Position numbers and translations under genes: made by a program
The notes under the pieces: model-generated
Told to the model about the DNA's origin: nothing
The model's database searches: none
Seen by the model: only the letters and a program-made list of their open reading frames with translations
In this document: positions 1 to 6,734 of the stretch, piece after piece
Numbering within the stretch: position 1 is the first letter of the stretch
How the letters are laid out: each line of letters opens with the position of its first letter
DNA from: Chloroflexota bacterium
Lineage (GTDB): Bacteria > Chloroflexota > Dehalococcoidia > RBG-13-53-26
Direction: 5' to 3'
DNA: 6,835 nt
Assembly (NCBI GenBank): GCA_030616195.1
Contig: JAUWXW010000088.1
Location: forward strand, 1 to 6,835

Positions 1-1
1 C

Positions 2-151
2 CTGTGTGGCGCCTCCACCTATCCCGGGGGCATGGTCACTGGAGGCCCTGGATACGTGGCTGCCAACAAGGTAGCCGAGGACATGGGCCTGAAGAAATGG
101 TGGAAGCCGACGCCTGCCATGGAGAAATACATCAAGACCTACATGGAGTGA
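2..151 (+). CDS. FAD-dependent oxidoreductase (phytoene-desaturase-like), C-terminal fragment
   Basis: Only the last 49 codons and the TGA stop are in the window; the gene begins upstream. The fragment carries the glycine-rich C-terminal FAD-binding signature of the COG1233/phytoene desaturase superfamily: a 'CGAS' turn, then 'YPGGMVTGGPGY' at about bases 20-55, then a helix ending in 'AEDMGL'. In this family the segment closes over the FAD and sits at the end of the protein, so the stop position fits a complete C-terminus. The tail after the motif is short and ends in KTYME. The same 'DMGL' occurs in the two full-length flavoproteins downstream, but their FAD motif is strongly altered while this one is canonical, so this is a more distant relative. 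Its substrate is not recognisable. The next gene starts 154 bases later, after a hairpin. Confidence 0.85.
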   Translation: MCGASTYPGGMVTGGPGYVAANKVAEDMGLKKWWKPTPAMEKYIKTYME

Positions 152-155
152 TTAC

Positions 156-181
156 CCTTTGGCTAGCTTTGGGGCCAAAGG
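156..181 (+). other. Inverted repeat just after the stop of the upstream oxidoreductase gene
   Basis: CCTTTGGC (156-163) pairs perfectly with GCCAAAGG (174-181) around a 10-base loop, starting five bases after the stop codon. No run of T follows, so it is not a textbook intrinsic terminator. It could be a weak terminator or an mRNA 3'-end stabiliser separating the upstream gene from the CoA-transferase pair. The rest of the 152-305 gap shows no convincing promoter or small gene. Confidence 0.4.
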
Positions 182-296
182 CTGAAAGGGACGTATGGTT
201 TAAGGACTGTGGGCAAAGGAAACAAGGCTCTACTTGGAGGTCTCGTATATATTGGCGTTAGCTCGGAGCGTGAATTAGCACTTACTGAAGAAACCT

Positions 297-301
297 GGAG
301 G
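297..301 (+). promoter_or_regulatory. Ribosome binding site with three possible starts behind it
   Basis: GGAGG at 297-301 lies upstream of three consecutive in-frame start codons: GTG at 306 (4-base gap), GTG at 309 (7 bases) and ATG at 312 (10 bases). All are compatible with initiation, so the N-terminus of the following CoA-transferase is uncertain by two residues. Confidence 0.6.
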
Positions 302-305
302 TGCT

Positions 306-1580
306 GTGGTGATGGAGCATGATAGTCTGCTTGGCGGCTATCGCGTTCTGGATCTAACCGATGAAAAAGGTCATCTGTGCGGGAAGGTCCTGGGCGACTT
401 CGGGGCTGATGTAATCAAGGTTGAAAAACCCGGAGGCGATCCTTCCCGGAATATCGGTCCCTTCTACAAGGACATCCCTCATCCGGAGAAGAGCCTCTTT
501 TGGTTCAGCACGAATACGAGCAAAAGAGGTATCACTCTGAATATCGAAACGCTTGACGGCAGAGAGATATTCAAGAGGTTGGTCGAGACCGCAGACTTTG
601 TAGTAGAGTCCTTTCAGCCAGGCTACATGGATGATCTGGGCCTGGGGCACTCGGAACTCGAAAAGATCAAGCCTGACATCATTATGACCTCCATTACTCC
701 CTTTGGGCAGACTGGCCGCTATGCTCACTACCAGAGCACCGATCTTGTCGGCTGTGCCATGGGAGGCCTGGTGCGGCTCCTGGGTGATCTGGGACGCCCT
801 CCGGTACGCATGAGCTGCGATCCCCAGGCCTACTTTCATGCCGGCCTTCAGGGTGCGCTGGGGTCAATGATGGCCCACTACTATCGCGCTCTTACTGGCG
901 AGGGCCAGCACGTGGACGTTTCCATGCAGGAGGCGGTAACCCTGGCGCTGATGCACGCCGTCGAGATCTACGAGATTATGAAGGTGAACGTCATTGGAAT
1001 GGGTCAGTTCTTCGTGTCAGTCAGGCCAGCCCCGCAACCGCCGCTTTTCACCCGCTTAATCATGCCCTGCAAGGACGGCTATGTCTTTGCCACCTTTGGT
1101 GGGGGTGGCTTCGGTGGGCAGGTCCAGTCGTCCAGGGCCTTGGTGGAGTGGGCCAATGAACAGGGGATGCTTATGGAGTTCAAGGATTCTGACTTCACTC
1201 AATGGGATGCTTCCACCCTGAGCCAGGAGGAAAGTGACCGTCGTTGGGCTGTCTTCGGCGACTTTCTCAACACCAAGACCAGGTCCGAACTCTATGAGCA
1301 AGCGGTGAAGCGAGGCATCATGCTCGCTCCCTGTAACACCATCGAAGACATAACCAGGAATGCGCAGCTCGAGGCACGGGGTTTTTGGGAGAAGGTAGAA
1401 CATCGGGAGTTAGGTGAAACCATAACCTACCCCGGGGCTCCGCTCAAGATCAAGGAAACTCCTTGGAGAATCCAGCGTCGTGCCCCTCTTATTGGTGAGC
1501 ACAATGACGAGGTGTATGGAGAAGAACTGGGATTCTCCAGGGAAGAAATGGCAGTGCTGAAGGCTAGGGGGGTTATCTGA
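306..1580 (+). CDS. Class III CoA-transferase (CaiB/BaiF family), apparently lacking the catalytic Asp
   Basis: A 424-residue cytoplasmic protein of normal length for family III CoA-transferases, which move CoA between carboxylic acids. Family features are clear: the N-terminal 'GDFGADVIKVE' strand-helix, 'NTSKRGITLN' (about residue 70 on), 'FGQTG' (133-137), 'TGEGQHVDVS' (197-206), and the C-terminal 'GEHND' (397-401) with a following 'LGFS' helix. The odd point is the active site. In most members a motif like 'IADxxAG' supplies the aspartate that forms the acyl-anhydride/glutamyl-type intermediate. Here the matching stretch reads 'DPQAYFHAG', so Y176 falls where the Asp should be; the nearest acid is D172. 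A glycine-rich stretch follows at 265-272. It is followed after 37 bases by a second CoA-transferase that keeps the Asp, suggesting two subunits of one enzyme (inference). The start could be 306, 309 or 312. The family call is firm; the substrate is unknown. Confidence 0.93.
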   Translation: MVMEHDSLLGGYRVLDLTDEKGHLCGKVLGDFGADVIKVEKPGGDPSRNIGPFYKDIPHPEKSLFWFSTNTSKRGITLNIETLDGREIFKRLVETADFVVESFQPGYMDDLGLGHSELEKIKPDIIMTSITPFGQTGRYAHYQSTDLVGCAMGGLVRLLGDLGRPPVRMSCDPQAYFHAGLQGALGSMMAHYYRALTGEGQHVDVSMQEAVTLALMHAVEIYEIMKVNVIGMGQFFVSVRPAPQPPLFTRLIMPCKDGYVFATFGGGGFGGQVQSSRALVEWANEQGMLMEFKDSDFTQWDASTLSQEESDRRWAVFGDFLNTKTRSELYEQAVKRGIMLAPCNTIEDITRNAQLEARGFWEKVEHRELGETITYPGAPLKIKETPWRIQRRAPLIGEHNDEVYGEELGFSREEMAVLKARGVI

Positions 1581-1604
1581 CATTTAGAGAACGGGTATTG
1601 GGGC

Positions 1605-1611
1605 AAAGGAG
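1605..1611 (+). promoter_or_regulatory. Ribosome binding site supporting a GTG start at 1618
   Basis: AAAGGAG at 1605-1611 sits 6 bases before GTG at 1618. No ATG is nearby in frame, and the family's N-terminal motif begins within ten residues, so the GTG start is well supported. Confidence 0.7.
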
Positions 1612-1617
1612 CGGGAA

Positions 1618-2859
1618 GTGGCAAAACAGGTTTTTGAAGGGATAAAAGTAGCCGATTTCACCTGGGCCGCTGTTGGGCCTCAGGTTGGCCGCGAGCTTGC
1701 CGAGCACGGGGCCACTGTAGTCCGCGTTGAGAGCCACCGCCGTCTCGATCCAGTGAAGACATTTGCCCCCTTCAGGGATGGTGTACCGGGTGTCAACCGC
1801 AGTGCCTTCGGGACAGAATACAACACCAACAAATATGGTATAAGCCTTGACCTGAACAAACCCAAGGCTCAGGAGGTGGCCAGGAGGCTGGTGACATGGG
1901 CTGATATCGTTGGTGACAGTATGACCCCGGGGACCATGGCCAGACTCGGGTTGGACTATGAAAGCTGCCGCAGGATAAACCCGTCCGTTATCTACTTCAG
2001 TACCACCCAGCAGGGGCAGTACGGCCCACACCGTGACTTCCAGGGTGTCGGACATCACGTCAATGCGATAGCCGGCTTCTCTGAATGCACTGGCTGGCCG
2101 GACAGCGATCCTACTATGGTCTTTCCTGCGTATTCCGATTTCATTTCCCCGTGGTACTTGCTGATAGCCGTGATGGGAGCCCTTCTGCGCCGGCGCAAGA
2201 CAGGGGAAGGCATGTATATCGAGCAGGCGCAGCTTGAGGCAGGTCTTACTTTCCTGGCTCCTCCTGTGCTCGATTATACCGTTAACCAACGGGTTACCTC
2301 CCGTAGTGGGAATCGTGATCGCTACATGTCTCCTCACGGGGTCTACCCCTGCCGCGGCGCCGACCGCTGGGTGGCCATCGCGGTAACCAATGACGAGCAG
2401 TGGCAACGCTTCTGTAAGGTGATAGGTAATCCCGAGTGGGCGAAGGATCCCAAGTTCGGCACCATCCTGAGTCGGAAGGAAAACGAGGATGAGTTGGACA
2501 GGCTTATCGGGGAGTGGACCAGGGATTACACCCCGGAACAGGTAATGACGATGATGCAGGATGTCGGGGTGCCGGCTGGGGTGGTGCAGACCGGTGAGGA
2601 CCTGCTTGATGACCCGCAGCTAAAGCACCGGCAGCATTTTCGAGTGCTTGCCCATCCTGAAATTGGTCCCCATTCTTATCATGCCCCAGCTTATCGCCTT
2701 TCACAAACCCCCTGTGATATTAAGAGGCCGGCGCCATGCCTGGGGCAGCACAACGATTACGTCTATAAAGAGGTCCTGGGTTTTTCTGATGATGAGATAG
2801 CTGACATGCTGGTAGAAGGGGTCATAACCACTGATGCTGATGCTCCCACAAAGATGTAG
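1618..2859 (+). CDS. Class III CoA-transferase (CaiB/BaiF family), catalytic Asp present
   Basis: A 413-residue acyl-CoA transferase, expected to be cytoplasmic, that moves CoA from a donor thioester to a free carboxylate. The N-terminal fold is marked by 'VGRELAEHGATVVRVES'. The catalytic motif is 'YSDFISP', with D174 in the usual place for the active-site aspartate, about twenty residues before 'TGEG' (195-198). The linker and small domain follow with 'PHGVYPCRGADRWVAIAV', 'GVPAGVV' and the terminal 'GQHND' (376-380). The 'TDFISP'-type active-site context is common in the family. The usual 'VDVS' after the glycine motif reads 'IEQA' here. It lies 37 bases downstream of the other CoA-transferase on the same strand, almost certainly in one transcript. 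The two proteins are related but clearly diverged, so they are not a recent duplication. By analogy with two-gene enzymes such as BbsEF they may form a heteromer (inference). The acid substrate cannot be told from the sequence. Confidence 0.95.
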   Translation: MAKQVFEGIKVADFTWAAVGPQVGRELAEHGATVVRVESHRRLDPVKTFAPFRDGVPGVNRSAFGTEYNTNKYGISLDLNKPKAQEVARRLVTWADIVGDSMTPGTMARLGLDYESCRRINPSVIYFSTTQQGQYGPHRDFQGVGHHVNAIAGFSECTGWPDSDPTMVFPAYSDFISPWYLLIAVMGALLRRRKTGEGMYIEQAQLEAGLTFLAPPVLDYTVNQRVTSRSGNRDRYMSPHGVYPCRGADRWVAIAVTNDEQWQRFCKVIGNPEWAKDPKFGTILSRKENEDELDRLIGEWTRDYTPEQVMTMMQDVGVPAGVVQTGEDLLDDPQLKHRQHFRVLAHPEIGPHSYHAPAYRLSQTPCDIKRPAPCLGQHNDYVYKEVLGFSDDEIADMLVEGVITTDADAPTKM

Positions 2860-2980
2860 GGGTAGCACTTGACATAACTGTGGAGAATGCTGGCCACCTG
2901 CATTGCTCGGGTGGTTTTCGGATGCCCCGCGGGGAATGTATCATGGGCAGATAATCATAAGAAGCATAAAGCAAGAAGTG

Positions 2981-2986
2981 AGGAGG
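2981..2986 (+). promoter_or_regulatory. Strong ribosome binding site of the alcohol dehydrogenase remnant
   Basis: AGGAGG at 2981-2986, 5 bases before ATG at 2992. It fixes the start at 2992 rather than the in-frame ATG at 2887, whose extra 35 residues resemble no part of the family. The remnant may therefore still be translated. Confidence 0.75.
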
Positions 2987-2991
2987 GTGTC

Positions 2992-3198
2992 ATGAGAGCC
3001 GCGGTACTATATGAAGTCGATAGCCCCTTCCGTGTAGAAGAGGTCAATCTGGATGAGCCAAAGTATGTCGATTTGTTCATGACAGGGAAGCTCCCCATCG
3101 ATAAGCTGATCACTCGGAACTACAGCCTGGACCATATCAATGAAGCTGTTCAGGCTCTGGAAAAGGGAGAGGTAATACGCAGCGTAATTCGGTTTTGA
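2992..3198 (+). pseudogene. Zinc-dependent alcohol dehydrogenase remnant with a large in-frame internal deletion
   Basis: A 68-codon open frame made of the two ends of a medium-chain (MDR) zinc alcohol dehydrogenase. Residues 1-23 (MRAAVLYEVDSPFRVEEVNL plus DEP) match the first beta strands of the family. From residue 24 to the stop it matches the family's extreme C-terminus: 'DLFMTGKLPIDKLITRNYSL', then 'INEA', then a terminal strand 'GEVIRSVIRF'. Full members are about 350-370 residues, so roughly 290 residues appear lost, including the catalytic zinc ligands, the structural zinc loop and the whole NAD-binding Rossmann domain. It cannot be an active dehydrogenase. The frame is kept across the junction near bases 3055-3065 and a good ribosome binding site remains. 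It sits in the 397-base gap between the CoA-transferases and the flavoproteins; nothing else was recognised there apart from a short CCCCGCGGGG palindrome at 2925-2934. A misassembly in a metagenomic contig is the main alternative to a real deletion. Confidence 0.8.
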
Positions 3199-3256
3199 CC
3201 TGGCCTGCTTTGCCAAGCCACTGCTCGAAGATATCTAATTCTCAAATGAGGTTAGG

Positions 3257-4981
3257 ATGCCCGACGCGACATTCGATGCGGTGATAGGTGGGCGAGGGAA
3301 TAAGGCCCTGCTGCTCGCCATGTATCTCATCAAATATGGCGGCATGAGCGTTGGCATATTCGAAAGGAGGCACGAAATCGGCGGCTGCCTGGCCACCGAG
3401 GAGATCTCGGCCCCGGGGTTTCGAGGTAATACCCACGCCAACATAATCTTGCCCTGGTACTTCACCGCAATCTGGCGCGATTTCCCTGAATTCTGGGACT
3501 ATGGTGCCCAGATCGATCAGCATGTCTTGGGCGATGGGGCTATCTTCAGAAATAATCAGACATGCCTTGGGATCTACAGCGAAAAACATGACCCCACCCA
3601 GGAGCGTACTGCGAAGGAGATTGCCCGGTTCTCGGAGAGGGATGCCGAGAAGTGGTTCAAAGTTTGGGATTTATGGCGAAGTGATGAGTTCCAGAGAGTG
3701 CAGTTCGACATGCTGTTCAATCCGGCAGAGTTTCGCATGGCTCCCGAGGTGCTGAACAGGCAAATAGCTGTGTATCCGAAGCTTGTGGAAGCCGGCTTTG
3801 AACCGGACGCACTAGTCCTCACAGCCAGCCATATACGTGCGGTGCGCGACTTCTGGGAAAGCAAGGAGCTGCAGTACTGCATAGTGAGATTTGCTCTTTC
3901 AGGGGCATACGATGTTAGTGACCCGGGGATCGGGGCTGATACGGTGGGTTTGCCACCGACAATGCCGACTATGAGCTTTGTCAGGGGAGGGACTCACCAG
4001 ATAGCTCATGCTGCTCACCAGATACTGGTGCAGAACGGATGCCAGTTCTTTACTCATGCCGAGGTAGATAAGGTCATTATTGAGAATGGCACAGCTACCG
4101 GCATTCGTCTTACCGATGGGAGCGAGATAGGGGCGAGGAAGCTGGTGGTGAGCACCTTGAACCCGGCGCAGCTTTGCTTCGATTTAATAGGCAGAGAGCA
4201 TCTGGACTATAAGCTGGCGCGTCGCGTAGAGCAATTGGAAAACGCCTTTTGTTGCTTGATGTGGTACTCTTTTGCTCTGCACGAGGCTCCCAAGTATGAA
4301 GCTGCTGCCTTCAATCCTGACATAAACGAGTGTTTCTGGCTGGGACTGTCAGAGGATAATAACCCTGAGCGTGTTGTCAGAGAGTGCCACTATAGCAGGT
4401 TAGGCCAGTGGCCTCCGCTGGAGGACTACTGCCCCACTGTTTGGTGTCATAGTCTGGTTGACCCCGCCTATGCCCCTCCTGGAAAGCATGTTGCCCAGAA
4501 CGAGCAGCTTGGGCCGGCTGCCAGCGCCCACACGGAGAGGGAATGGCTGGAGATAAAGAAACGGTATGCTGAGGAATTGATTAGCATCTGGCAGAAGCAC
4601 GCCCCTAACATGACCTGGGACAACATCATTGGCGTTGATACCAACACTCCCTATGATAACCTCCGCATGAAGAACCTGGCGCCCAACGGGTCCATGGGGC
4701 TGCTTGACCGTACGCCATACCAGGTTAAGGAATGTAGGCCTACCCCGGAGCTGGCCAACCACAGGACTCCGATAAAGAATCTGTATGCCACAGGCGCAGC
4801 CTGGCATCTGGGGGCAAATTGTGGATCAACGGAGTCCTATAATTGCTACAAGATCATTGCCACTGACATGGGGCTGGGCAAGCCGTGGGAGGAGGCGGGC
4901 AAAGAGGACCCTGACTCCTTGATTGAGGTACAGCGAAACGTCAATCAGAGAATGCGGGATTCGTTCAAGGCCGAGGTGTAG
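3257..4981 (+). CDS. Divergent FAD-dependent oxidoreductase (phytoene-desaturase/PYROXD2-like), first tandem copy
   Basis: A 574-residue flavoprotein of the COG1233 superfamily, whose members desaturate, isomerise or otherwise oxidise mostly lipophilic substrates. Evidence is the N-terminal Rossmann unit 'DAVIGGRGNKAL' (7-18), the following strand ending in E36 of 'FERRHEIGG' (the acid that normally binds the FAD ribose), a central 'RGGTHQIAHA' followed by the 'EVDKVIIENG' and 'GARKLVVST' strands, and a C-terminal FAD segment at about 508-532. Two FAD sites are unusual. The GxGxxG reads G12-R-G-N-K-A17, with alanine for the third glycine. The C-terminal 'HPGGGVTGAPGYNAA'-type motif is replaced by 'WHLGANCGSTESYNCYK' (516-532). 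It has C44 where its neighbour has glycine. There is no signal peptide or obvious membrane segment. A GAGG-like ribosome binding site lies at 3248-3252. The next gene, a close paralogue, starts 20 bases after the stop. The superfamily is confident; the reaction is unknown. Confidence 0.9.
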   Translation: MPDATFDAVIGGRGNKALLLAMYLIKYGGMSVGIFERRHEIGGCLATEEISAPGFRGNTHANIILPWYFTAIWRDFPEFWDYGAQIDQHVLGDGAIFRNNQTCLGIYSEKHDPTQERTAKEIARFSERDAEKWFKVWDLWRSDEFQRVQFDMLFNPAEFRMAPEVLNRQIAVYPKLVEAGFEPDALVLTASHIRAVRDFWESKELQYCIVRFALSGAYDVSDPGIGADTVGLPPTMPTMSFVRGGTHQIAHAAHQILVQNGCQFFTHAEVDKVIIENGTATGIRLTDGSEIGARKLVVSTLNPAQLCFDLIGREHLDYKLARRVEQLENAFCCLMWYSFALHEAPKYEAAAFNPDINECFWLGLSEDNNPERVVRECHYSRLGQWPPLEDYCPTVWCHSLVDPAYAPPGKHVAQNEQLGPAASAHTEREWLEIKKRYAEELISIWQKHAPNMTWDNIIGVDTNTPYDNLRMKNLAPNGSMGLLDRTPYQVKECRPTPELANHRTPIKNLYATGAAWHLGANCGSTESYNCYKIIATDMGLGKPWEEAGKEDPDSLIEVQRNVNQRMRDSFKAEV

Positions 4982-4990
4982 GACAAAGTA

Positions 4991-4996
4991 AGGAGG
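4991..4996 (+). promoter_or_regulatory. Ribosome binding site of the second tandem flavoprotein
   Basis: AGGAGG at 4991-4996, 5 bases before ATG at 5002, within a 20-base intergenic gap. The match is stronger than that of the first copy, and the gap leaves no room for a separate promoter, so the pair is co-transcribed. Confidence 0.75.
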
Positions 4997-5001
4997 TTAC
5001 G

Positions 5002-6732
5002 ATGGCGGATGCAACATTCGATGCGGTGATAGCTGGCGGAGGAAACAAGGCGCTGATGCTCGCCATGTACCTTACCAAGTATGCCGGTATGAGCGTCGGC
5101 ATATTTGAGAGGAGGCACGAGATCGGGGGCGGCCTGGCTACTGAGGAGGCAGCGGCCCCCGGCTTTCGCGGCAATACCCATGCCAACATAATCCTGCCCT
5201 GGTACTATGCACCCCTCTATCGTGATTTCCCCGAGTTCTGGGACTACGGCGCACAGACCGACCAGTATCTCGTCAGCGATGGTGCCGTCTTCAAGCACAA
5301 CAATACGTGCCTGGCCCTCTACAGCGAGAAGCATGATCCAACTCAGGAGAGAACGGCCAGGGAGATCGCCCGGTTCTCCGAGAAGGATGCTGAAACGTGG
5401 CTCAAGCTGTGGGCACTGTGGCAAAGCGATGAGTTTCAGAGGGTGACCTTGGACCCGCTGTTCAATCCCCACGAGTGGAGGGTTGCCCCAGAATTCATGG
5501 AGAGGCAGGTGGCCGTCTACCCTAAACTTCTGGAAGCCGGCTTTGAGCCGGACTCGCTGATCATGTCAGCCACCCCTCTACGGGCGGTGAGGGAATTCTT
5601 TGACAGCCCGGAGGTCCAGTACACCATCCTGAGGTTCTTTCCTTCCGGGGTGGCCAACGTTCATGACCCTACCAAAGGACTCCAGATCTTGGGTCAGGCG
5701 GCCACGCTGGCGACCTTAGGGTTTGCCAGAGGGGGGACCCACCAGATTGCTCATGCCTGCCACCAGATACTGGTGCAGAACGGATGCAAGTTCTTTACCC
5801 ACGCTGAGGTAACCAAGGCTATTATCGAGAACGGAGCGTGCACTGGCGTTCGCCTTGCGGACGGCACCGAGATTAGGGCCAGAAAGCTGGTGGTCAGCGC
5901 CGGCTTGAGCGCGGCGCAACTGTGCTTCGAATTGATAGGTAGAGATATCATTGGCGACAAGATAGCGCGTCGCGTGGACAATCTGTCAACGTCGAATATA
6001 GGCAACATAATGTGGTACAGCTTTGCTCTTCACGAAGCCCCCAAGTACAAAGCAGCTTCCTTCAATGCCGATATAAACGAGACCTTTTGGCTGGCACTGG
6101 CAGAAGACCCTAACGTGGAACATATCGCCAGAGAGTGCAACTACGCAAACATGGGGATGATGCCTCCCATCGAGGACTTCAATCCGGTTGTCTGGTGCCA
6201 TAGCCTGGTTGATCCCTCTTATGCGCCTCCGGGGAAGCATATCGCCCAGCACGAGATGCAGGGGCCACGTGCCACCGACCTTCCGGAGAGGGAATGGTTG
6301 AAGCTTAAGAAGAAACATGCCGAGGATCTGATTAGCGTCTGGGGCAAGCATGCTCCCAACATGAACTGGGAAAACATTATCGGCGTGGACACCAACAGCC
6401 CCTTCGATTACATACGAATGAAGAACCTGGCGCCTCATGGCAACTTTGCCGGCATCGACAAGACTGCGTCCCAGAACGACGCCAACAGGCCCACCCCGGA
6501 GCTGGCCAACCACAGGACCCCGATAAAGAATCTCTATTGCACCGGGGGCTACTGGCATATAGGTGGGGAGGCCAGCGTTGTACAGTCCTACAACTGCTAC
6601 AAGATCATAGCTGCCGATATGGGTCTGGGCAAACCCTGGGAAGAGGCGGGTAAAGAAGACCCGGATTCCCTGATTGAGCAAACTCGCCTGGTAACGAAGA
6701 GAATGCGAGATTCGTTCAAGGCAAAGGCGTAG
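5002..6732 (+). CDS. Divergent FAD-dependent oxidoreductase (phytoene-desaturase/PYROXD2-like), second tandem copy
   Basis: A 576-residue paralogue of the preceding gene. By my count 78 of the first 100 aligned residues are identical without a gap. The Rossmann motif is 'DAVIAGGGNKAL' (7-18): G12-G-G-N-K-A17, again with alanine in place of the third glycine. E36 and 'FERRHEIGGG' (35-44) are intact. 'RGGTHQIAHACHQ' and the strand pair 'EVTKAIIENG'/'RARKLVVSA' match the family. The C-terminal FAD segment 510-534 reads 'NLYCTGGYWHIGGEASVVQS' and then 'YNCYK', differing both from the canonical motif and from the first copy exactly where FAD phosphates would be contacted, while flanking sequence is nearly identical. 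The length resembles PYROXD2-type proteins (about 580) more than carotenoid desaturases (about 490-510). It is probably cytoplasmic or peripheral; no signal peptide is seen. The two copies may be subunits of one enzyme or have different substrates (inference). Confidence 0.9.
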   Translation: MADATFDAVIAGGGNKALMLAMYLTKYAGMSVGIFERRHEIGGGLATEEAAAPGFRGNTHANIILPWYYAPLYRDFPEFWDYGAQTDQYLVSDGAVFKHNNTCLALYSEKHDPTQERTAREIARFSEKDAETWLKLWALWQSDEFQRVTLDPLFNPHEWRVAPEFMERQVAVYPKLLEAGFEPDSLIMSATPLRAVREFFDSPEVQYTILRFFPSGVANVHDPTKGLQILGQAATLATLGFARGGTHQIAHACHQILVQNGCKFFTHAEVTKAIIENGACTGVRLADGTEIRARKLVVSAGLSAAQLCFELIGRDIIGDKIARRVDNLSTSNIGNIMWYSFALHEAPKYKAASFNADINETFWLALAEDPNVEHIARECNYANMGMMPPIEDFNPVVWCHSLVDPSYAPPGKHIAQHEMQGPRATDLPEREWLKLKKKHAEDLISVWGKHAPNMNWENIIGVDTNSPFDYIRMKNLAPHGNFAGIDKTASQNDANRPTPELANHRTPIKNLYCTGGYWHIGGEASVVQSYNCYKIIAADMGLGKPWEEAGKEDPDSLIEQTRLVTKRMRDSFKAKA

Positions 6733-6734
6733 CT

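Larger units (their letters stand above)
3257..6732 (+). repeat. Tandem gene duplication with long exact DNA matches
   Basis: The two flavoprotein genes form a direct tandem duplication with a unit of about 1.74 kb. Exact matches include 27 bases (4016-4042 against 5761-5787) and 26 bases (4742-4767 against 6493-6518). Elsewhere the copies differ at many synonymous sites, so the duplication is not recent overall. Confidence 0.85.

Noticed and set aside
234..253. TTGGAG and TATATT as a possible promoter before the first CoA-transferase
   Set aside because: The spacing between the two hexamers is only 8 bases, too short for a sigma-70 promoter, and no better-placed -35 element is seen.
4..261. 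Open frame on the + strand starting at base 4
   Set aside because: It is out of frame with the recognisable flavoprotein C-terminus at 2-151 and its translation is low-complexity and rich in Trp, Gly, His and Arg, with no family resemblance.
1573..2406. Long open frame on the - strand (277 codons) within the second CoA-transferase
   Set aside because: It lies wholly antisense to a gene with clear family motifs, its translation resembles no protein family, and it has no ribosome binding site context; it follows from codon bias of the + strand gene.
2869..2874. TTGACA resembling a -35 promoter element after the second CoA-transferase
   Set aside because: No -10-like sequence lies at 16-18 bases downstream; a lone hexamer is expected by chance.
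2887..2991. In-frame upstream extension of the alcohol dehydrogenase remnant to ATG 2887
   Set aside because: The extra 35 residues do not match the family, whose N-terminus begins exactly at the ATG at 2992 behind AGGAGG.
3257..6732. Carotenoid phytoene desaturase (crtI) identity for the tandem flavoproteins
   Set aside because: They are about 575 residues rather than about 500, lack the canonical C-terminal FAD motif, and no carotenoid genes are nearby; only the superfamily can be supported.
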